Source: Gloeophyllum trabeum ATCC 11539 (taxonomy: Eukaryota > Basidiomycota > Agaricomycetes > Gloeophyllales > Gloeophyllaceae). From it: a stretch of DNA of 64,000 nt. A model generated the notes under the pieces. The model was given only the letters and a program-made list of their open reading frames with translations, was not told where the DNA came from and made no database searches. The stretch is from positions 2,224,740-2,288,739 of the forward strand of contig NW_006920411.1 in assembly GCF_000344685.1 (NCBI RefSeq), given 5' to 3'. A program made the position numbers and the translations under genes. Positions 21,117 through 31,739 of this stretch are shown piece after piece. Position 1 is the first letter of the stretch; each line of letters opens with the position of its first letter.

Positions 21117-22993
21117 ATGTCGTTCGACCTCGAGACGGCTTGTCGGGCTGCGATCGTTGTGTTCTCTCTTTCGTACTTATGTTTCCTGTGGAAAGACACC
21201 ATTCTGCGGCGCAGGCCGTTCAAGGAGATATCGCCGCCTGCAACACCGGTTACTTCGGGGAAGCAGAACAAGGATCGCGAGAATGGAGGTGCGGCTGCAT
21301 TCCACTATCTTGTGCGGTGCCAGGAACTCATAGTGCAATAACCCCCGATCGTCAGAGTGGATACCTGAGCCGTTTACATATCCAACATTTGGCCCTGTAG
21401 GCTGCGAGTTGAGTGACATCAATCCAATACCTTATAGGCCCTTCCGTTGGGGACAATATCAGTCAGTATTAAGGGGTGTTCCAACCGTCCTGCCTCCTGA
21501 TGATCGTGATTAGTGTCACGATGGGCCTTAGGAACATGCCTTGGGACGACTGGATTCAAGTGAGTCCGTAGCGTATTGCAGGAGCGGATAGCGTACGCTG
21601 CTAGATTCGATACTGACTGTCTTCTCTAGCTTGACAACGAATTTCCCCAGTACCATAAGATAAAGACCCACCGCGCCAAGACCCGCGGCGACCGCGTCGT
21701 GAGGACTTTACCTGACAGGCCTGGGATCGTCCGCAGTGGTGATCTCGCTGGTTAGTCCATACAACTTTCGCCGATAACAACAGATTGTTCTCGCTTACGT
21801 TGTGTTAAGCCAAGGAGCTGGTTCATGAACTCGCCGAGTATTTATCGCGTCGCTATCCGACCACATACAAAGTAGAACGGGGATCTAAGAAAGACGAGGG
21901 CTTTGGCTGGTACGGCCTGCCACAGATCAGAACGATTACAATCGTCCCAGTTGGTGCGACGTATGACTTGGATTCCGAAGATCCTATGAAAGTCTCGGGT
22001 TTGCTGTAAGGATTCCATGTACTCGGTCGGTCTCGCTTTATATGTATGACCGCTCTTTAGGATACAAGACGATCTCGCATTGATGGTCGAAGGTGGGCTA
22101 ATTGACCTCTAGCTTCTGGACAACCTACGAGAAAGTTAGGTTCCGATGGACGGTACTATTTCCAAGCAGGCGCTATCATGTTACCAGGCAGGTAGCATTT
22201 CATGTCCACCATTATGTCACCCTTAACCTGATCTTGCAGGCTTCTGGCGCATGCAGGACAAGATTGGCATGCCCCTGGAGGAAATACATCTTTCTGGCAA
22301 TGTACCTCAGTGTATGTATCATCGGTGTATTCATTTTCGCATCCGTTTAACCTGTGTCGATGCTGCAGATAAAGAGAAGCTTCACACGAGCATGGCCCGT
22401 TTCTTCAAGCGAATGCCAGTGGACAAACCTGTCATAAGGAACAACTACTTCCTCCAGGTTGCCAAACCACCCGAGGATGGCGAGGAGGTCATCGATCCAC
22501 AAGAGCTCGCTTGGTCGAACTCTACGAATGGCGACGAGGATGCTTTCACGCACGGCACGCCAGGAGTCGAGCAGCGCAAGGAGCGTGTGCCCGTAGTCCT
22601 CAAAGAGGACGTGGCCACAGAAGCTCCTGATTACGTTCTCCCGCGAAATATGCGTTTGCGTACGGAAAGGCAGACGTTGAGGCGGCTGCCTCGGAGCGGT
22701 GCGATTGCCTTCACGATCAGGACCTACCTCTTCTCGGTGGAGGATCTTGCTAAGGAGAAGGGTGTTCCGGGCAGAATGGCCAGTGCCATCAGGAGCTGGC
22801 CGGAGGATGTAGCGAAGTGAGTTCGCCTCAGATATTTAATTTTTTGCTCAAGTATCAACGTGACTTTGGTAGGTATAAGGGACGGCGACTATACCAGGAC
22901 ATCCTGCTGCCCTATTTGGATGAACGCCATCGTATGCAGTTGGAGAATGGTGAAGCGATTGAAGGTGAACATGTCGCGGACTATCCATTTTAA
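21117..22993 (+). CDS. Membrane-anchored heme-dependent oxidative N-demethylase-like protein (DUF3445/HRQ family)
   Basis: Ten exons (21117-21288, 21356-21461, 21514-21559, 21630-21750, 21810-22005, 22061-22092, 22140-22187, 22240-22311, 22369-22816, 22873-22993) give 453 residues. One N-terminal membrane segment (AAIVVFSLSYLCFLW) is followed by PFRWGQYHVTMGLRNMPWDD, the DUF3445 block EFPQYHKIKTHRAKTRGDRV, QDDLALMVEGSDGRYYFQAG, AIMLPGFWRMQDKIGMPLEE, then LRTERQTLRRLPRSGAIAFT and SAIRSWPEDVAKYKGR. The family contains a heme-using N-demethylase in bacteria; the fungal substrate is unknown to me. Intron 7 starts with GC (22188), the only junction restoring MLPGFWRM. The end DYPF comes from reading past a possible donor at 22965. 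Confidence 0.87.
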
Positions 22994-24233
22994 CCTTTCC
23001 GCCGCCTTAGTCCGTAATTTGTTGTATGTGTCGTACCTCTAACAGGCACCAATTGATCCCAATGTTGCGGATATATTCACGGTATGCTGATTTCAGTTAT
23101 CATGGCTATCCCACTCTACGTAAGAGAACTAAGCCGTTACCGAGGACTTGCTGGCTCCCGGCACTTTAAGCGTCCGACCTGTGCGTTCGGTTTAGTGAGT
23201 CTGTATTAGATCTCATCATAAAGACTGCGTGCACGTTTTGCCAGGATCAGTTCACAGATTACCCTAGCGTTACCTGTACGAGTCGGAGCCATGAATGTCA
23301 AGGCATTTCAACATAAGCCCGAAGATCACGCACGTTCCCGGGAATTGTCGATGTGCACTCATATCTAGCTAGATGCCGCACTGCCTCCCAAATGCACCAC
23401 ATCGATGCCCTTCGGTGCGAGCGTCGATCGATTCGTGCTTCGATTCTGGTGGAATGTTGATGTGGTTCAGTTGACGGTAATAAGCATGAAGACCGGGCGA
23501 CCTTCCTGTATCTGACGGCGCGGATGCCCGCCCGGGGAGAAGACATTCCGTGGAAAGAGAGAAGTGTTCGAGTCATTGAAGACTGTTACTTGGTACACCT
23601 TCGCTATACTGGTCATCGACTATGCGGGGTATAAGACCCCGCAAACCTGCCATTGGCTAGCGTTGTGCCGAACGTAGACTCAACTGTCATCGCAATGATC
23701 CTTGGATCTCGTGTGAGATATGCTAAGACTTCATCGGATTGTCTTTGCAGTTACTCTGATTATGCGCAGTCTCTGTCTTCCACTGGATGGTCTGAACTCA
23801 ACTTTGAGAAGATTTCCTGGAAGTAATGATCCACGCTCCTGCGATTGTGACGGACGCACTTGGCACAAACCCAAGAGGTTATTTCTGTACGCGTATGAAA
23901 CTCTAACTGAGCTATCGTGCTACAGCATTCAGTCGTAAAATGCCCGAGGTGGACTGCAGTCTCTGGGACGAGGAAGGGGGGAAATGGTTTATTCTAAACA
24001 TGCAATGCGATAATGAGTTAGGGCTCCTGAACCATTGGGGGCTGTCCATTGACACTAAGAAGTATGGGCGGAAAACCCGAAGGGAATAAATTACGAGAAT
24101 AACTAGTGTTCAATAGTGAATGGGTAGAAGGCGTAAGGGTCGTGAAAACCATCCGTGACAACGTTTCTGTGCTCTTCCACAACATATTTCTCCTAAGCAA
24201 ACCCTCAGCACCATGTCTGACGGGTCTCCGAAA
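22994..24233. other. Intergenic 1.2 kb, nothing recognised
   Basis: Convergent spacer between the DUF3445 gene and the proline-rich gene. The minus frame at 23298-23576 and plus frame at 23720-23938 have no motifs and look like chance openings. Confidence 0.45.
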
Positions 24234-25160
24234 CTATTGAGGCGGTCCGATAGTAGAGTCGGAATCTTCATCGGAATCCTCATCGGAATCCGCGGACAAC
24301 ATCGCTGCTTCTACAGCATCCCAATCAATTACTTCAGCTGTGGGGACTTGGCGCAGTCCTTCCTCTGCCGAAGCCCAAGGTTCCTGCGCCAGCGTCCCAG
24401 ATGATTGTGGCGGTGAGGTTGTATGTGGCTTAGTCTCCGCAGCAGGCTGCGGCTGTGGGAGCCGGGGCAGAGGACGTATTGACCTGCGGTAACGGTCATG
24501 AACTAATGGTTGTATCGAAGTGTAGGGAGGAGGGTCAACGGCAGGCATAGGGAGAGGCCGTACGACGGATGGACGCCGGGGTCTGGTGGGTGATTGTGGG
24601 GGTAAGGGGAGAGGTCGCCGCATCGATCTTGGGCTTTCCTGGGCGTACACTGGTGGTCTGTCGTCGACGGAGTCGTCGCTTCGTGTGCACTCCCCCGAGG
24701 TCCGTCCATAAACCTCCTTCCGCTTCGGCCTTAACGGAGATACGTCAAACACCGGCATATCCCCAAATTCTAGGGATGGCCGGGACCCGGATGAAGGTGT
24801 ACTTGGGTAAAGTGAACGTGCATCTGGAAGGCACTCGGAGGAATATGATGGTGTTGGGGGATATGGTGGATCCAGATCCGAGGAACTGCTGCTGCTCGAG
24901 CTAGTGCTTGCAGCGGTAACGTGGGATGATATGGTGGAGCATGAGAATGCTGTCCGTAATCTGGACGGACCCGACTTGTCTGGCAAGCGTCGGGAGGGTA
25001 TAAGGTCGTAATCGTATTCGTCGTCGAGGGTCTCGTACTCTGGTATACCGTGGCACCTGACGCCACTGTAGGCATTAGCAGGCACCGACGACTCTGGGCG
25101 TCTAGCAATAGCAGCGCCGGGGTAGATTCGCGAACGGGGTTCGAGAAACTCTAGAACCAT
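24234..25160 (-). CDS. Proline/serine-rich disordered protein of unknown function (5' end uncertain)
   Basis: One open frame of 308 residues. Visible features: LDDEYDYDLIPSRRLPDKSG, a run of nine serines, many PPYP/PTPSYS motifs, basic-proline stretches (RRPLPLPPQSPTRPRRPS, RRSIRPLPRLPQPQP), and an acidic end (SADSDEDSDEDSDSTIG). No domain is recognised; the SH3-ligand-like motifs are only suggestive. Another open frame (ATG at 25320, start MNPEARLITAGAKSAHAP, then SKTPLLIPSPPPAVRVVPPS) overlaps in a different frame and looks like the natural N-terminus. The two are separated by a seven-C run (25183-25189 region on the opposite strand). Either there is a splice I cannot fix, or the run is miscounted. 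Confidence 0.6.
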   Translation of the reverse strand: MVLEFLEPRSRIYPGAAIARRPESSVPANAYSGVRCHGIPEYETLDDEYDYDLIPSRRLPDKSGPSRLRTAFSCSTISSHVTAASTSSSSSSSSDLDPPYPPTPSYSSECLPDARSLYPSTPSSGSRPSLEFGDMPVFDVSPLRPKRKEVYGRTSGECTRSDDSVDDRPPVYAQESPRSMRRPLPLPPQSPTRPRRPSVVRPLPMPAVDPPPYTSIQPLVHDRYRRSIRPLPRLPQPQPAAETKPHTTSPPQSSGTLAQEPWASAEEGLRQVPTAEVIDWDAVEAAMLSADSDEDSDEDSDSTIGPPQ

Positions 25161-25320
25161 GCAGGAAAGGTGTCTGCGCGCTGGGGGGGACGACGCGGAC
25201 TGCTGGTGGTGGTGAAGGGATGAGCAGCGGGGTCTTTGATGGGAGCATCATGGACTGCGACTTATCAGGAGCATGAGCGGATTTAGCTCCGGCTGTGATG
25301 AGCCGTGCCTCAGGATTCAT

Positions 25321-25659
25321 TCGGCGCCTAAGTTCAGGATGATCGCGTCAGTGACTGCAACTCGGGACAACCTGGGTAAGCCTTGCCAAAGCCGAATCCC
25401 GGTGCACGTCGGGCAAGCACCCGTGCGCCCCGTGCTAGCCATCAGCGCATCAGTCAAGCATGGATCGCTTATAATTATCAGTGCCCACGATGCCCTGACC
25501 AAGTGGAGTCTGTACCTGCTTGACCTCTTCGTCGCTGCTGACGGTGGTGCACGGAGGCTCTGGTCGAGGCGTGGGTGGAACGCGCTGCCCAATACGCTGT
25601 GCCGAGACGCGGTACCGCAAGAAACTGCCTTCGTCTCCACCCACAAAGCCCAGTGCGCT
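25321..25659. other. Divergent upstream region
   Basis: About 340 bp between the possible N-terminal ATG (25320) of the proline-rich gene and the start of the methyltransferase gene. Open frames cross it, but none shows a recognisable protein. Confidence 0.4.
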
Positions 25660-26742
25660 ATGTCTACCCACGACCTTGACATCGGCAGGCAAATGGAGAG
25701 AGAAGAGCAATTAGATTTCCAAGATCCCTTACGACACCTGCGCGAGGACGATGAGATCTTGCCGCCACAACCACCATCGGTGCAGAATCAGACCGTCAAG
25801 CTTTCATTTCCCTGTGGCCCCGCCGACAGCAGCAGGGCTGAAGATCAAATAGAGATCTTTCTGAACGTCGATGCCTCGCCCGGTTGCGGGGGCTTGGCAT
25901 GGCCTGCAGGAGAAGTGCGTCTTTGACCTCATCTCGGATATATTGATGGGATCCATCCATCGCATCCATATATTTCAAGTGTCTTACTAGCCTGGATGTG
26001 CTGTAGGTTCTCGCATCATATCTCGCTCGTAGAGGTCGGGGCTCCCTCGCGGGCAAAACGGTCCTTGAATTGGGCAGCGGCACTGGGCTGGTAGGCTTGG
26101 TCGCAGGTCTGCTAGGCGGGAAGACATGGATCACCGACCAATTGTACACCGACTCTCATGCGTTCTATTCTGAGGGCGATTACCCATGCAACAATCTTTG
26201 ATTTTCATAGACCGCTCTTGGAGATCATGAAAACAAATATCAACATAAACAAGCTTGCTTGTTGCGTAGAAGCTGCGGAACTAAACTGGTGAATGCTGCT
26301 TTGGTCTAATCACCGTCGCTAACCACAGATGTATATAGGGGAGAACCAATACCGGACTCAATCCCTTGGCCTCCGGATCTCATCCTAGCCGCGGACTGCG
26401 TGTACTTCGAGCCTGCGTTCCCACTACTAGTGGAGACTCTATCTGAATTGGTGTCTGACCCACGGACGGAAGTCTTATTCTGTTACAAGAAGCGTCGCAA
26501 AGTGAGTTCAGCTAAATCATGTTCCTCGACACTCCTCAATCGTGCCCACTGGTACCCAGGCCGACAAGCGATTCTTCACGTTGCTCCGGAAGAAGTTTAC
26601 TTGGGAGGAGGCAGGTTCTTCCTCCACCCCATCTCTCTCACGTCGTAATTTTGACTCGCATATACAGGTGCTGGATGATCCGAACAGAGAAGTGTACACG
26701 AAAGAGGCCATATCTCTACTCAGGCTATCGAAAAAGACATGA
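25660..26742 (+). CDS. EFM6: Protein-lysine methyltransferase, EFM6-like (METTL21-type fold)
   Basis: Six exons (25660-25914, 26007-26143, 26211-26288, 26339-26501, 26560-26610, 26668-26742) give 252 residues. Seen: DPLRHLREDDEILPPQPPSV, VDASPGCGGLAWPAGEVLAS, the SAM-binding motif I VLELGSGTGLVGLVAG, the acidic-loop region ITDQLPLLEIMKTNI, EAAELNWGEPIP, and the DLILAADCVYFEPAFPLLVE block carrying the D-x-x-Y of this family, then EVLFCYKKRRKADKRFF. Family knowledge: yeast Efm6 methylates a lysine of elongation factor eEF1A. Assignment to EFM6 rather than a sister enzyme is from motif order. The fifth intron begins GC (26611), required to keep frame into VLDDPNREVYTKEA. Confidence 0.82.
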
Positions 26743-27275
26743 AGACGACGCTCTTCCATTGGCCCGCACGTGTGTGGTCTCCGCTGAATGCTCTGTATGG
26801 CCAGCGCGAGGTATGCAGGCCGTAAGCAGATCTGAGCAAACCTCCGTGGAACCGGGATTCTTGGCTTTCTACAAGTATGCGATCCGCTCAGTTTATCGTA
26901 CACTGTACTTTGTCAAGCATCAATGACAGTCTAGCCCAGGTGGTCGTGAGGTCATGACCTCCGAGAGTCCGGTTGACTAGACGGGTGGATGAGGTTTTTC
27001 TGATCTGGTTTTGATCCTTCTCTGGATTTGTGCGTCATATTCGTAGAAGACATCGGGCAGTTCAAGTTGCTACTTGGCTACTGCTTCTTTGCCAGATCGC
27101 TGTAATAAGACCAGCTGCGTTTTGAATCTGCGTAGCGCGTGGCGGCGTTCGCACTGAATGCGGACTGCCGGAGTTGTGAACGGGATAGTACCGGTCATGT
27201 TTGAGGCACTGGATGTACATGCCTTCGTACGGTCTATAGGTCATCTTGCGGGACACAGTGCTTGCAAGAACAATA
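26743..27275. other. Intergenic, left of the MITE-like element
   Basis: 533 bp with no supported gene. Confidence 0.4.
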
Positions 27276-27412
27276 CTATCATTGAGGGGGTTCTGCAAAA
27301 AGTATCGAATTCGGCCTGTAGCATTCCGCAAACTTGACGGATTCTTACCGGATCTTCCGCATATTGTGTGTAACTTAGTGATGAACGTCCCCATTATTTT
27401 TTTGCATTTTTA

Positions 27413-27863
27413 TGCAGCCTGTGGAACGTAGGAGAGAGATGCCGGTTCATGTAGGGGGTTCTGCAAAAAGGTGTCACATGCGGTCACAGTGGGATCTCGC
27501 CGCGAGCGATGTCACGCTTTTGTCACGATATGGGCCCGGGAGATGTGCAAAGTTGCCTCTCTATCTCGACACGCTCGTTATTTACTCTATCGGGCTGGTG
27601 TATTGTACTATAGACAGCATATTCATGATACGCCAAGCCATTCCGCTGCAGTCCGTTGAGAGCATCACGAGAGATCTAGTGGACACTGTTTCTTTCCCAT
27701 GGCCTACAGGACCCATTTTCTCTCCCTCTCTTCAACCACAGCAGATATTCCCATTCTGACTTGGCAGAGGTTCTATTCTAGTGTATATATACCTGCCTGA
27801 GCTTACCCAACATTTTTTGGTTGAGTGTGGAATGAGATATAAGGGGGTGAGGGGGTTCTGCAA
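27413..27863 (+). repeat. First copy of a 451-bp exact direct duplication at the gap
   Basis: Bases 27413-27863 are identical to 28416-28866, offset 1003. The first copy runs straight into the Ns and the second starts straight after them. This is the signature of unmerged overlapping contig ends, although a real tandem copy is possible. Confidence 0.85.
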
Positions 27864-28414
27864 NNNNNNNNNNNNNNNNNNNNNNNNNNNNNNNNNNNNN
27901 NNNNNNNNNNNNNNNNNNNNNNNNNNNNNNNNNNNNNNNNNNNNNNNNNNNNNNNNNNNNNNNNNNNNNNNNNNNNNNNNNNNNNNNNNNNNNNNNNNNN
28001 NNNNNNNNNNNNNNNNNNNNNNNNNNNNNNNNNNNNNNNNNNNNNNNNNNNNNNNNNNNNNNNNNNNNNNNNNNNNNNNNNNNNNNNNNNNNNNNNNNNN
28101 NNNNNNNNNNNNNNNNNNNNNNNNNNNNNNNNNNNNNNNNNNNNNNNNNNNNNNNNNNNNNNNNNNNNNNNNNNNNNNNNNNNNNNNNNNNNNNNNNNNN
28201 NNNNNNNNNNNNNNNNNNNNNNNNNNNNNNNNNNNNNNNNNNNNNNNNNNNNNNNNNNNNNNNNNNNNNNNNNNNNNNNNNNNNNNNNNNNNNNNNNNNN
28301 NNNNNNNNNNNNNNNNNNNNNNNNNNNNNNNNNNNNNNNNNNNNNNNNNNNNNNNNNNNNNNNNNNNNNNNNNNNNNNNNNNNNNNNNNNNNNNNNNNNN
28401 NNNNNNNNNNNNNN
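27864..28414. other. Assembly gap of 551 unknown bases
   Basis: Run of N. Open frames reported across it have no meaning. Confidence 0.99.
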
Positions 28415-28415
28415 T

Positions 28416-28866
28416 TGCAGCCTGTGGAACGTAGGAGAGAGATGCCGGTTCATGTAGGGGGTTCTGCAAAAAGGTGTCACATGCGGTCACAGTGGGATCT
28501 CGCCGCGAGCGATGTCACGCTTTTGTCACGATATGGGCCCGGGAGATGTGCAAAGTTGCCTCTCTATCTCGACACGCTCGTTATTTACTCTATCGGGCTG
28601 GTGTATTGTACTATAGACAGCATATTCATGATACGCCAAGCCATTCCGCTGCAGTCCGTTGAGAGCATCACGAGAGATCTAGTGGACACTGTTTCTTTCC
28701 CATGGCCTACAGGACCCATTTTCTCTCCCTCTCTTCAACCACAGCAGATATTCCCATTCTGACTTGGCAGAGGTTCTATTCTAGTGTATATATACCTGCC
28801 TGAGCTTACCCAACATTTTTTGGTTGAGTGTGGAATGAGATATAAGGGGGTGAGGGGGTTCTGCAA
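28416..28866 (+). repeat. Second copy of the 451-bp duplication
   Basis: Identical to 27413-27863. It continues into the abutting inverted repeat at 28852-28884, which the first copy would also reach if the Ns were removed. Confidence 0.85.
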
Positions 28867-28884
28867 ATTTTGCAGAACCCCCTC
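28852..28884. repeat. Perfect 16-bp inverted repeat with a 1-nt spacer (abutting element ends)
   Basis: gagggggttctgcaaa is followed after one base by its reverse complement. The right-hand arm is part of the element's right terminal repeat; the left-hand arm is an inner copy of the same motif in opposite direction. Confidence 0.8.
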
Positions 28885-28894
28885 AATGATAGTA

Positions 28895-29353
28895 GTACAA
28901 AAGGCGGCCGTTTGAATCGAATGTCCGGTACCTAGACTGGAATATCGTATGTCCATCTTTGGGACACGTAGCTTATTCATGAGGCCCACGCCGGTCGAAG
29001 CTCAGGCTCCTCAATTGATATCGAACACAGACTCGCTGGGACTATAATACTAGTACTCCCGGAAAGAAGGGGGGGAAGAGGAGAACTATGCGAGAACAGC
29101 AGATGGCGCGACATCGCGAAGCTCTGATCCTTCACCCAGCTGACCCAGAGTCTAGTAGACTGGAGATCGCGCTGAATACACATAAGAGAGCCCCGGCATA
29201 AACATATGTTCTCCTTCGATCTCGGCTTGACGTCATGGCAGAACACTTCGAAGAGTCTCTGCCTAAATACTTACATTTACAGGGCTTACCAAGGACCAGA
29301 CTTCCTATACCCCAGGTAAACCAACCTAAGGAGGGCAATCCGAACTGTATACG
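28895..29353. promoter_or_regulatory. Upstream region of the first SDR gene
   Basis: About 460 bp with no coding frame supported. The transposon-like end lies at its left edge. Confidence 0.4.
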
Positions 29354-30842
29354 ATGTCAACCAAAACCCATATCTTCCTGACTGGCGCCACAGGTGAGAG
29401 ACGTCGGAAAGTACGCGTGCACCCAGCCTATGTATGCTAACCCTTGCTAGGTTACATTGGAGGGTCGGTCCTGCAGCGCCTTCTGGAACATCCTAAGGCA
29501 CAATCGTTCGAAATCACGACCCTTGTCCGCAACCCCGACAAGGCAAAGCTCCTGGAGACATTCGGCGTCAAGCCCGTGATAGGCTCTCACTCCGATACTG
29601 ACAAGCTCGAGGCGCTCGCAAAGGAAGCAAATGTCGTCTTCGCGGTGGTATGTCCAGACTCCAGGCAAACGTCGGGTGTCTCGTGGAATTAACAGGAAAT
29701 AATGACAGGCAGATGCTGACGATCTGGAGGCTGCGAAGGCCATCCTGAGCGCCCAGAAGAAAAGGCACGCGGAAACCGGTGAGGTACCAATTTTGATCCA
29801 TACGGTAAGATGCCCATTGGCATCATTCCCTGTGACTGCATCAGCTAACCCTGCTCAAACGCATACCAGTCCGGCACAGGCAAGTCCACGTCATATCGAT
29901 AGCACAACCCAACTTTGCATGCTGACACAGGGCTCAACGGTCCTCAGGCGTGATCTCTGACAACGCTGCGGGCATGTTTGCCAGCGACGTCGTCTATTCC
30001 GATCTGGATATCGACATGATCGAGGCTTTGAAGCCGTCTCAGCCACACCGGTGGGTCGACATCTTCGTCAGCAATGAGGGTAAACAAGGTGAGTACCTGT
30101 GTCAGTGGCAGGGGGGAAATCGAGCTGAGGTCTGGCATGCAGGATATGCCCGGACTCATATCATCTTACCTTCGACAATCTACGGCATCGCCGAGGGCGT
30201 TCTGTTCGACAAAGGAGTATCGAACCCGCACTCCGTGCAGGTTCCCGCCCTGATCAAGTCGAGCTGGGACAGACAGCAGGGAGGCATGGTCGGCCAAGGG
30301 AAGAACATCTGGCCGTGCGTGCACATCGAAGAAAGTAAGCGTCGTATCTATTTTCCCGTCGCGATGATGTCCTGATATATTATGACTGGTCATTCAGTCG
30401 CCGACTTGTACATCACGCTGTTCGACGCGGCCACGGCGAACCCGAATACTCCCAATGGCCGGGAGGGTTATTATTTCGGAGAGAGCGACCATTACTTGAT
30501 GTACGACGTTGCCAAGGCTGTAGCCAAGACGCTCGTTGAGCTCGGTCGCGGGAAGAGCGAGGAGCCGACGACTTTCACGAAGGAGGAAATGCAGAAATAT
30601 TTCGGAGGGGTATGTTTCGTGTCCGTCCATGGGTGAAGGACGATGGTAACTGACAATTTGCTACTCTGCAGTCCGCTTATCTTGGTTCCAATTCGCGCTG
30701 CAAGGCGGAGCGCTCAAGAGCAATCGGCTGGAAGACGACGAAGACAGTCAAGGATCTCCTGGCTAGCGTAAAGCCGGAGACTGAAGCGCTGATTAAGAAT
30801 GGCAGGATTAGCGAAGCTATCGGTTCGAGAGATCGCTACTGA
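29354..30842 (+). CDS. Extended SDR/NmrA-like NAD(P)-binding protein, copy 1
   Basis: Eight exons (29354-29393, 29451-29647, 29709-29804, 29870-29879, 29948-30088, 30143-30334, 30398-30609, 30672-30842) give 352 residues. The start MSTKTHIFLTGATGYIGGSV carries the G-x-x-G-x-x-G dinucleotide loop. Then come EITTLVRNPDKAKLLETFG, VKPVIGSHSDTDKLEALAKE, PILIHTSGTGVISDNAAGMF, THIILPSTIYGIAEG, GQGKNIWPCVHIEEIADLY, NTPNGREGYYFGESDHYLMY and SRAIGWKTTKTVKDLL. It resembles fungal proteins of the yeast YLL056C type; the substrate is unknown. The SGT of the conserved block comes from a 10-nt exon whose downstream intron starts GC. A close paralog lies at 39542 on the same strand. Confidence 0.88.
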
Positions 30843-31092
30843 GCTCTGGGTCCGGGGGGGGGATTAGAAGTGTATGTTAGCGCAATCTGAATGAATGCGG
30901 AGAAGTATGAAACGCTTCCGCGAGGTCTGCGAACTTGTGGCAGTACATCAGAGGAGCGTGATTGGACCATAATCTGTACGTAACCGAAAGCACATTAGAG
31001 GCAGTAACCCAGCTAAGGATCGTCGCCCTTAATCGCGTGAGTGGTGCATGTACACCAGCGGAATCTAAGGGAGGGCAGAAGTGATGGTCGCA

Positions 31093-31543
31093 TTATACCG
31101 GTATTGTTTTCAGCTTGATACAGGTCAGGGTCGATACAAGGGAGTACAACGAAGACTCACTTGCAAGCCATGGATGCCCTCGAACTCTTTCTTTAGCACG
31201 TCATTCACCATTCGGTGCTGCTTCACCATGGGTAACCCCTTGAAAGCATCACTTGCAATAGTGATGGCATAGAACGATCCGCAACCCCCTAAAGGCAGCG
31301 ACACAGTCTTAATCCCGAGGCACATACCAGAGCGGCTCAAGCCTCCAGTTGGCTTGAAAACAGACCTGACACGTCTTGAACGACCAATTCGGACGGGTTG
31401 AACTTCTCTTTCAGTTTGTTGTATATGTTCCGCTCTCCCTCGTCTAGCGCAGGGGCCTGAGAGGGTGGTGGCGTGGACAATGCCCTCAGGTTCGTACGAG
31501 GGAACAGGCCGGGTCGGAGTAGACTGCGAGTAAGCGCATACAT
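31093..31543 (-). CDS. BOL3: Mitochondrial BolA-like protein
   Basis: Three exons (31366-31543, 31161-31288, 31093-31113) give 108 residues. A basic presequence ([20 protein letters not shown]) is followed by [39 protein letters not shown], and [20 protein letters not shown] with the invariant Cys and His that can bind an Fe-S cluster, ending GIHGLQLKTIPV. Family knowledge: Bol1/Bol3 help mitochondrial Grx5/Nfu1 hand [4Fe-4S] clusters to enzymes. Assignment to BOL3 rather than BOL1 is tentative. It is divergent from COX15. Confidence 0.92.
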
Positions 31544-31739
31544 TCCGAGACTCGAGCGATGGAGAGACGAAGGTCCAGAATGCGGATGTGGACGCCTGTG
31601 CCGCCGGGGACGTCCGGGGTTTCTCGCCAATCCAGACTCTCCGAAATGGTCAGACAAGTCAGGGCAGACAGCTTTCTCCCCAACCCAACCGTCTCCGGCC
31701 TTCATCTCAAACGGAGGTCGCCAGTGGGCTTACGCCTCG
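31544..31739. promoter_or_regulatory. Bidirectional promoter region of BOL3 and COX15 with a CCAAT box
   Basis: Only 196 bp separate the two start codons. A CCAAT pentamer lies at 31627-31631, roughly central. In fungi the Hap2/3/5 complex binds CCAAT upstream of respiratory genes, so co-regulation is plausible but inferred. Confidence 0.5.

Larger units (their letters stand above)
27276..28892. mobile_element. TA-flanked MITE-like element with 25-bp perfect terminal inverted repeats, broken by an assembly gap
   Basis: The left end (27276-27300) starts ctatcattgaggggg and continues to gcaaaa. The right end (28868-28892) is its exact reverse complement. Each end is flanked outside by TA (27274-27275 and 28893-28894), the target duplication of Tc1/mariner-type elements. 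The core gggggttctgcaa recurs inside at 27454, 27851, 28457 and 28854. No transposase frame is visible, so it is non-autonomous. If the repeated flanks of the N gap are an artefact, the true length would be about 0.6 kb. Confidence 0.7.

Noticed and set aside
22965..23080. Further exon of the DUF3445 gene after a donor at 22965
   Set aside because: The candidate downstream exon is out of phase and meets a stop; reading on to the DYPF end is simpler.
27732..28490. Open frames crossing the run of Ns
   Set aside because: They exist only because unknown bases cannot give stops.
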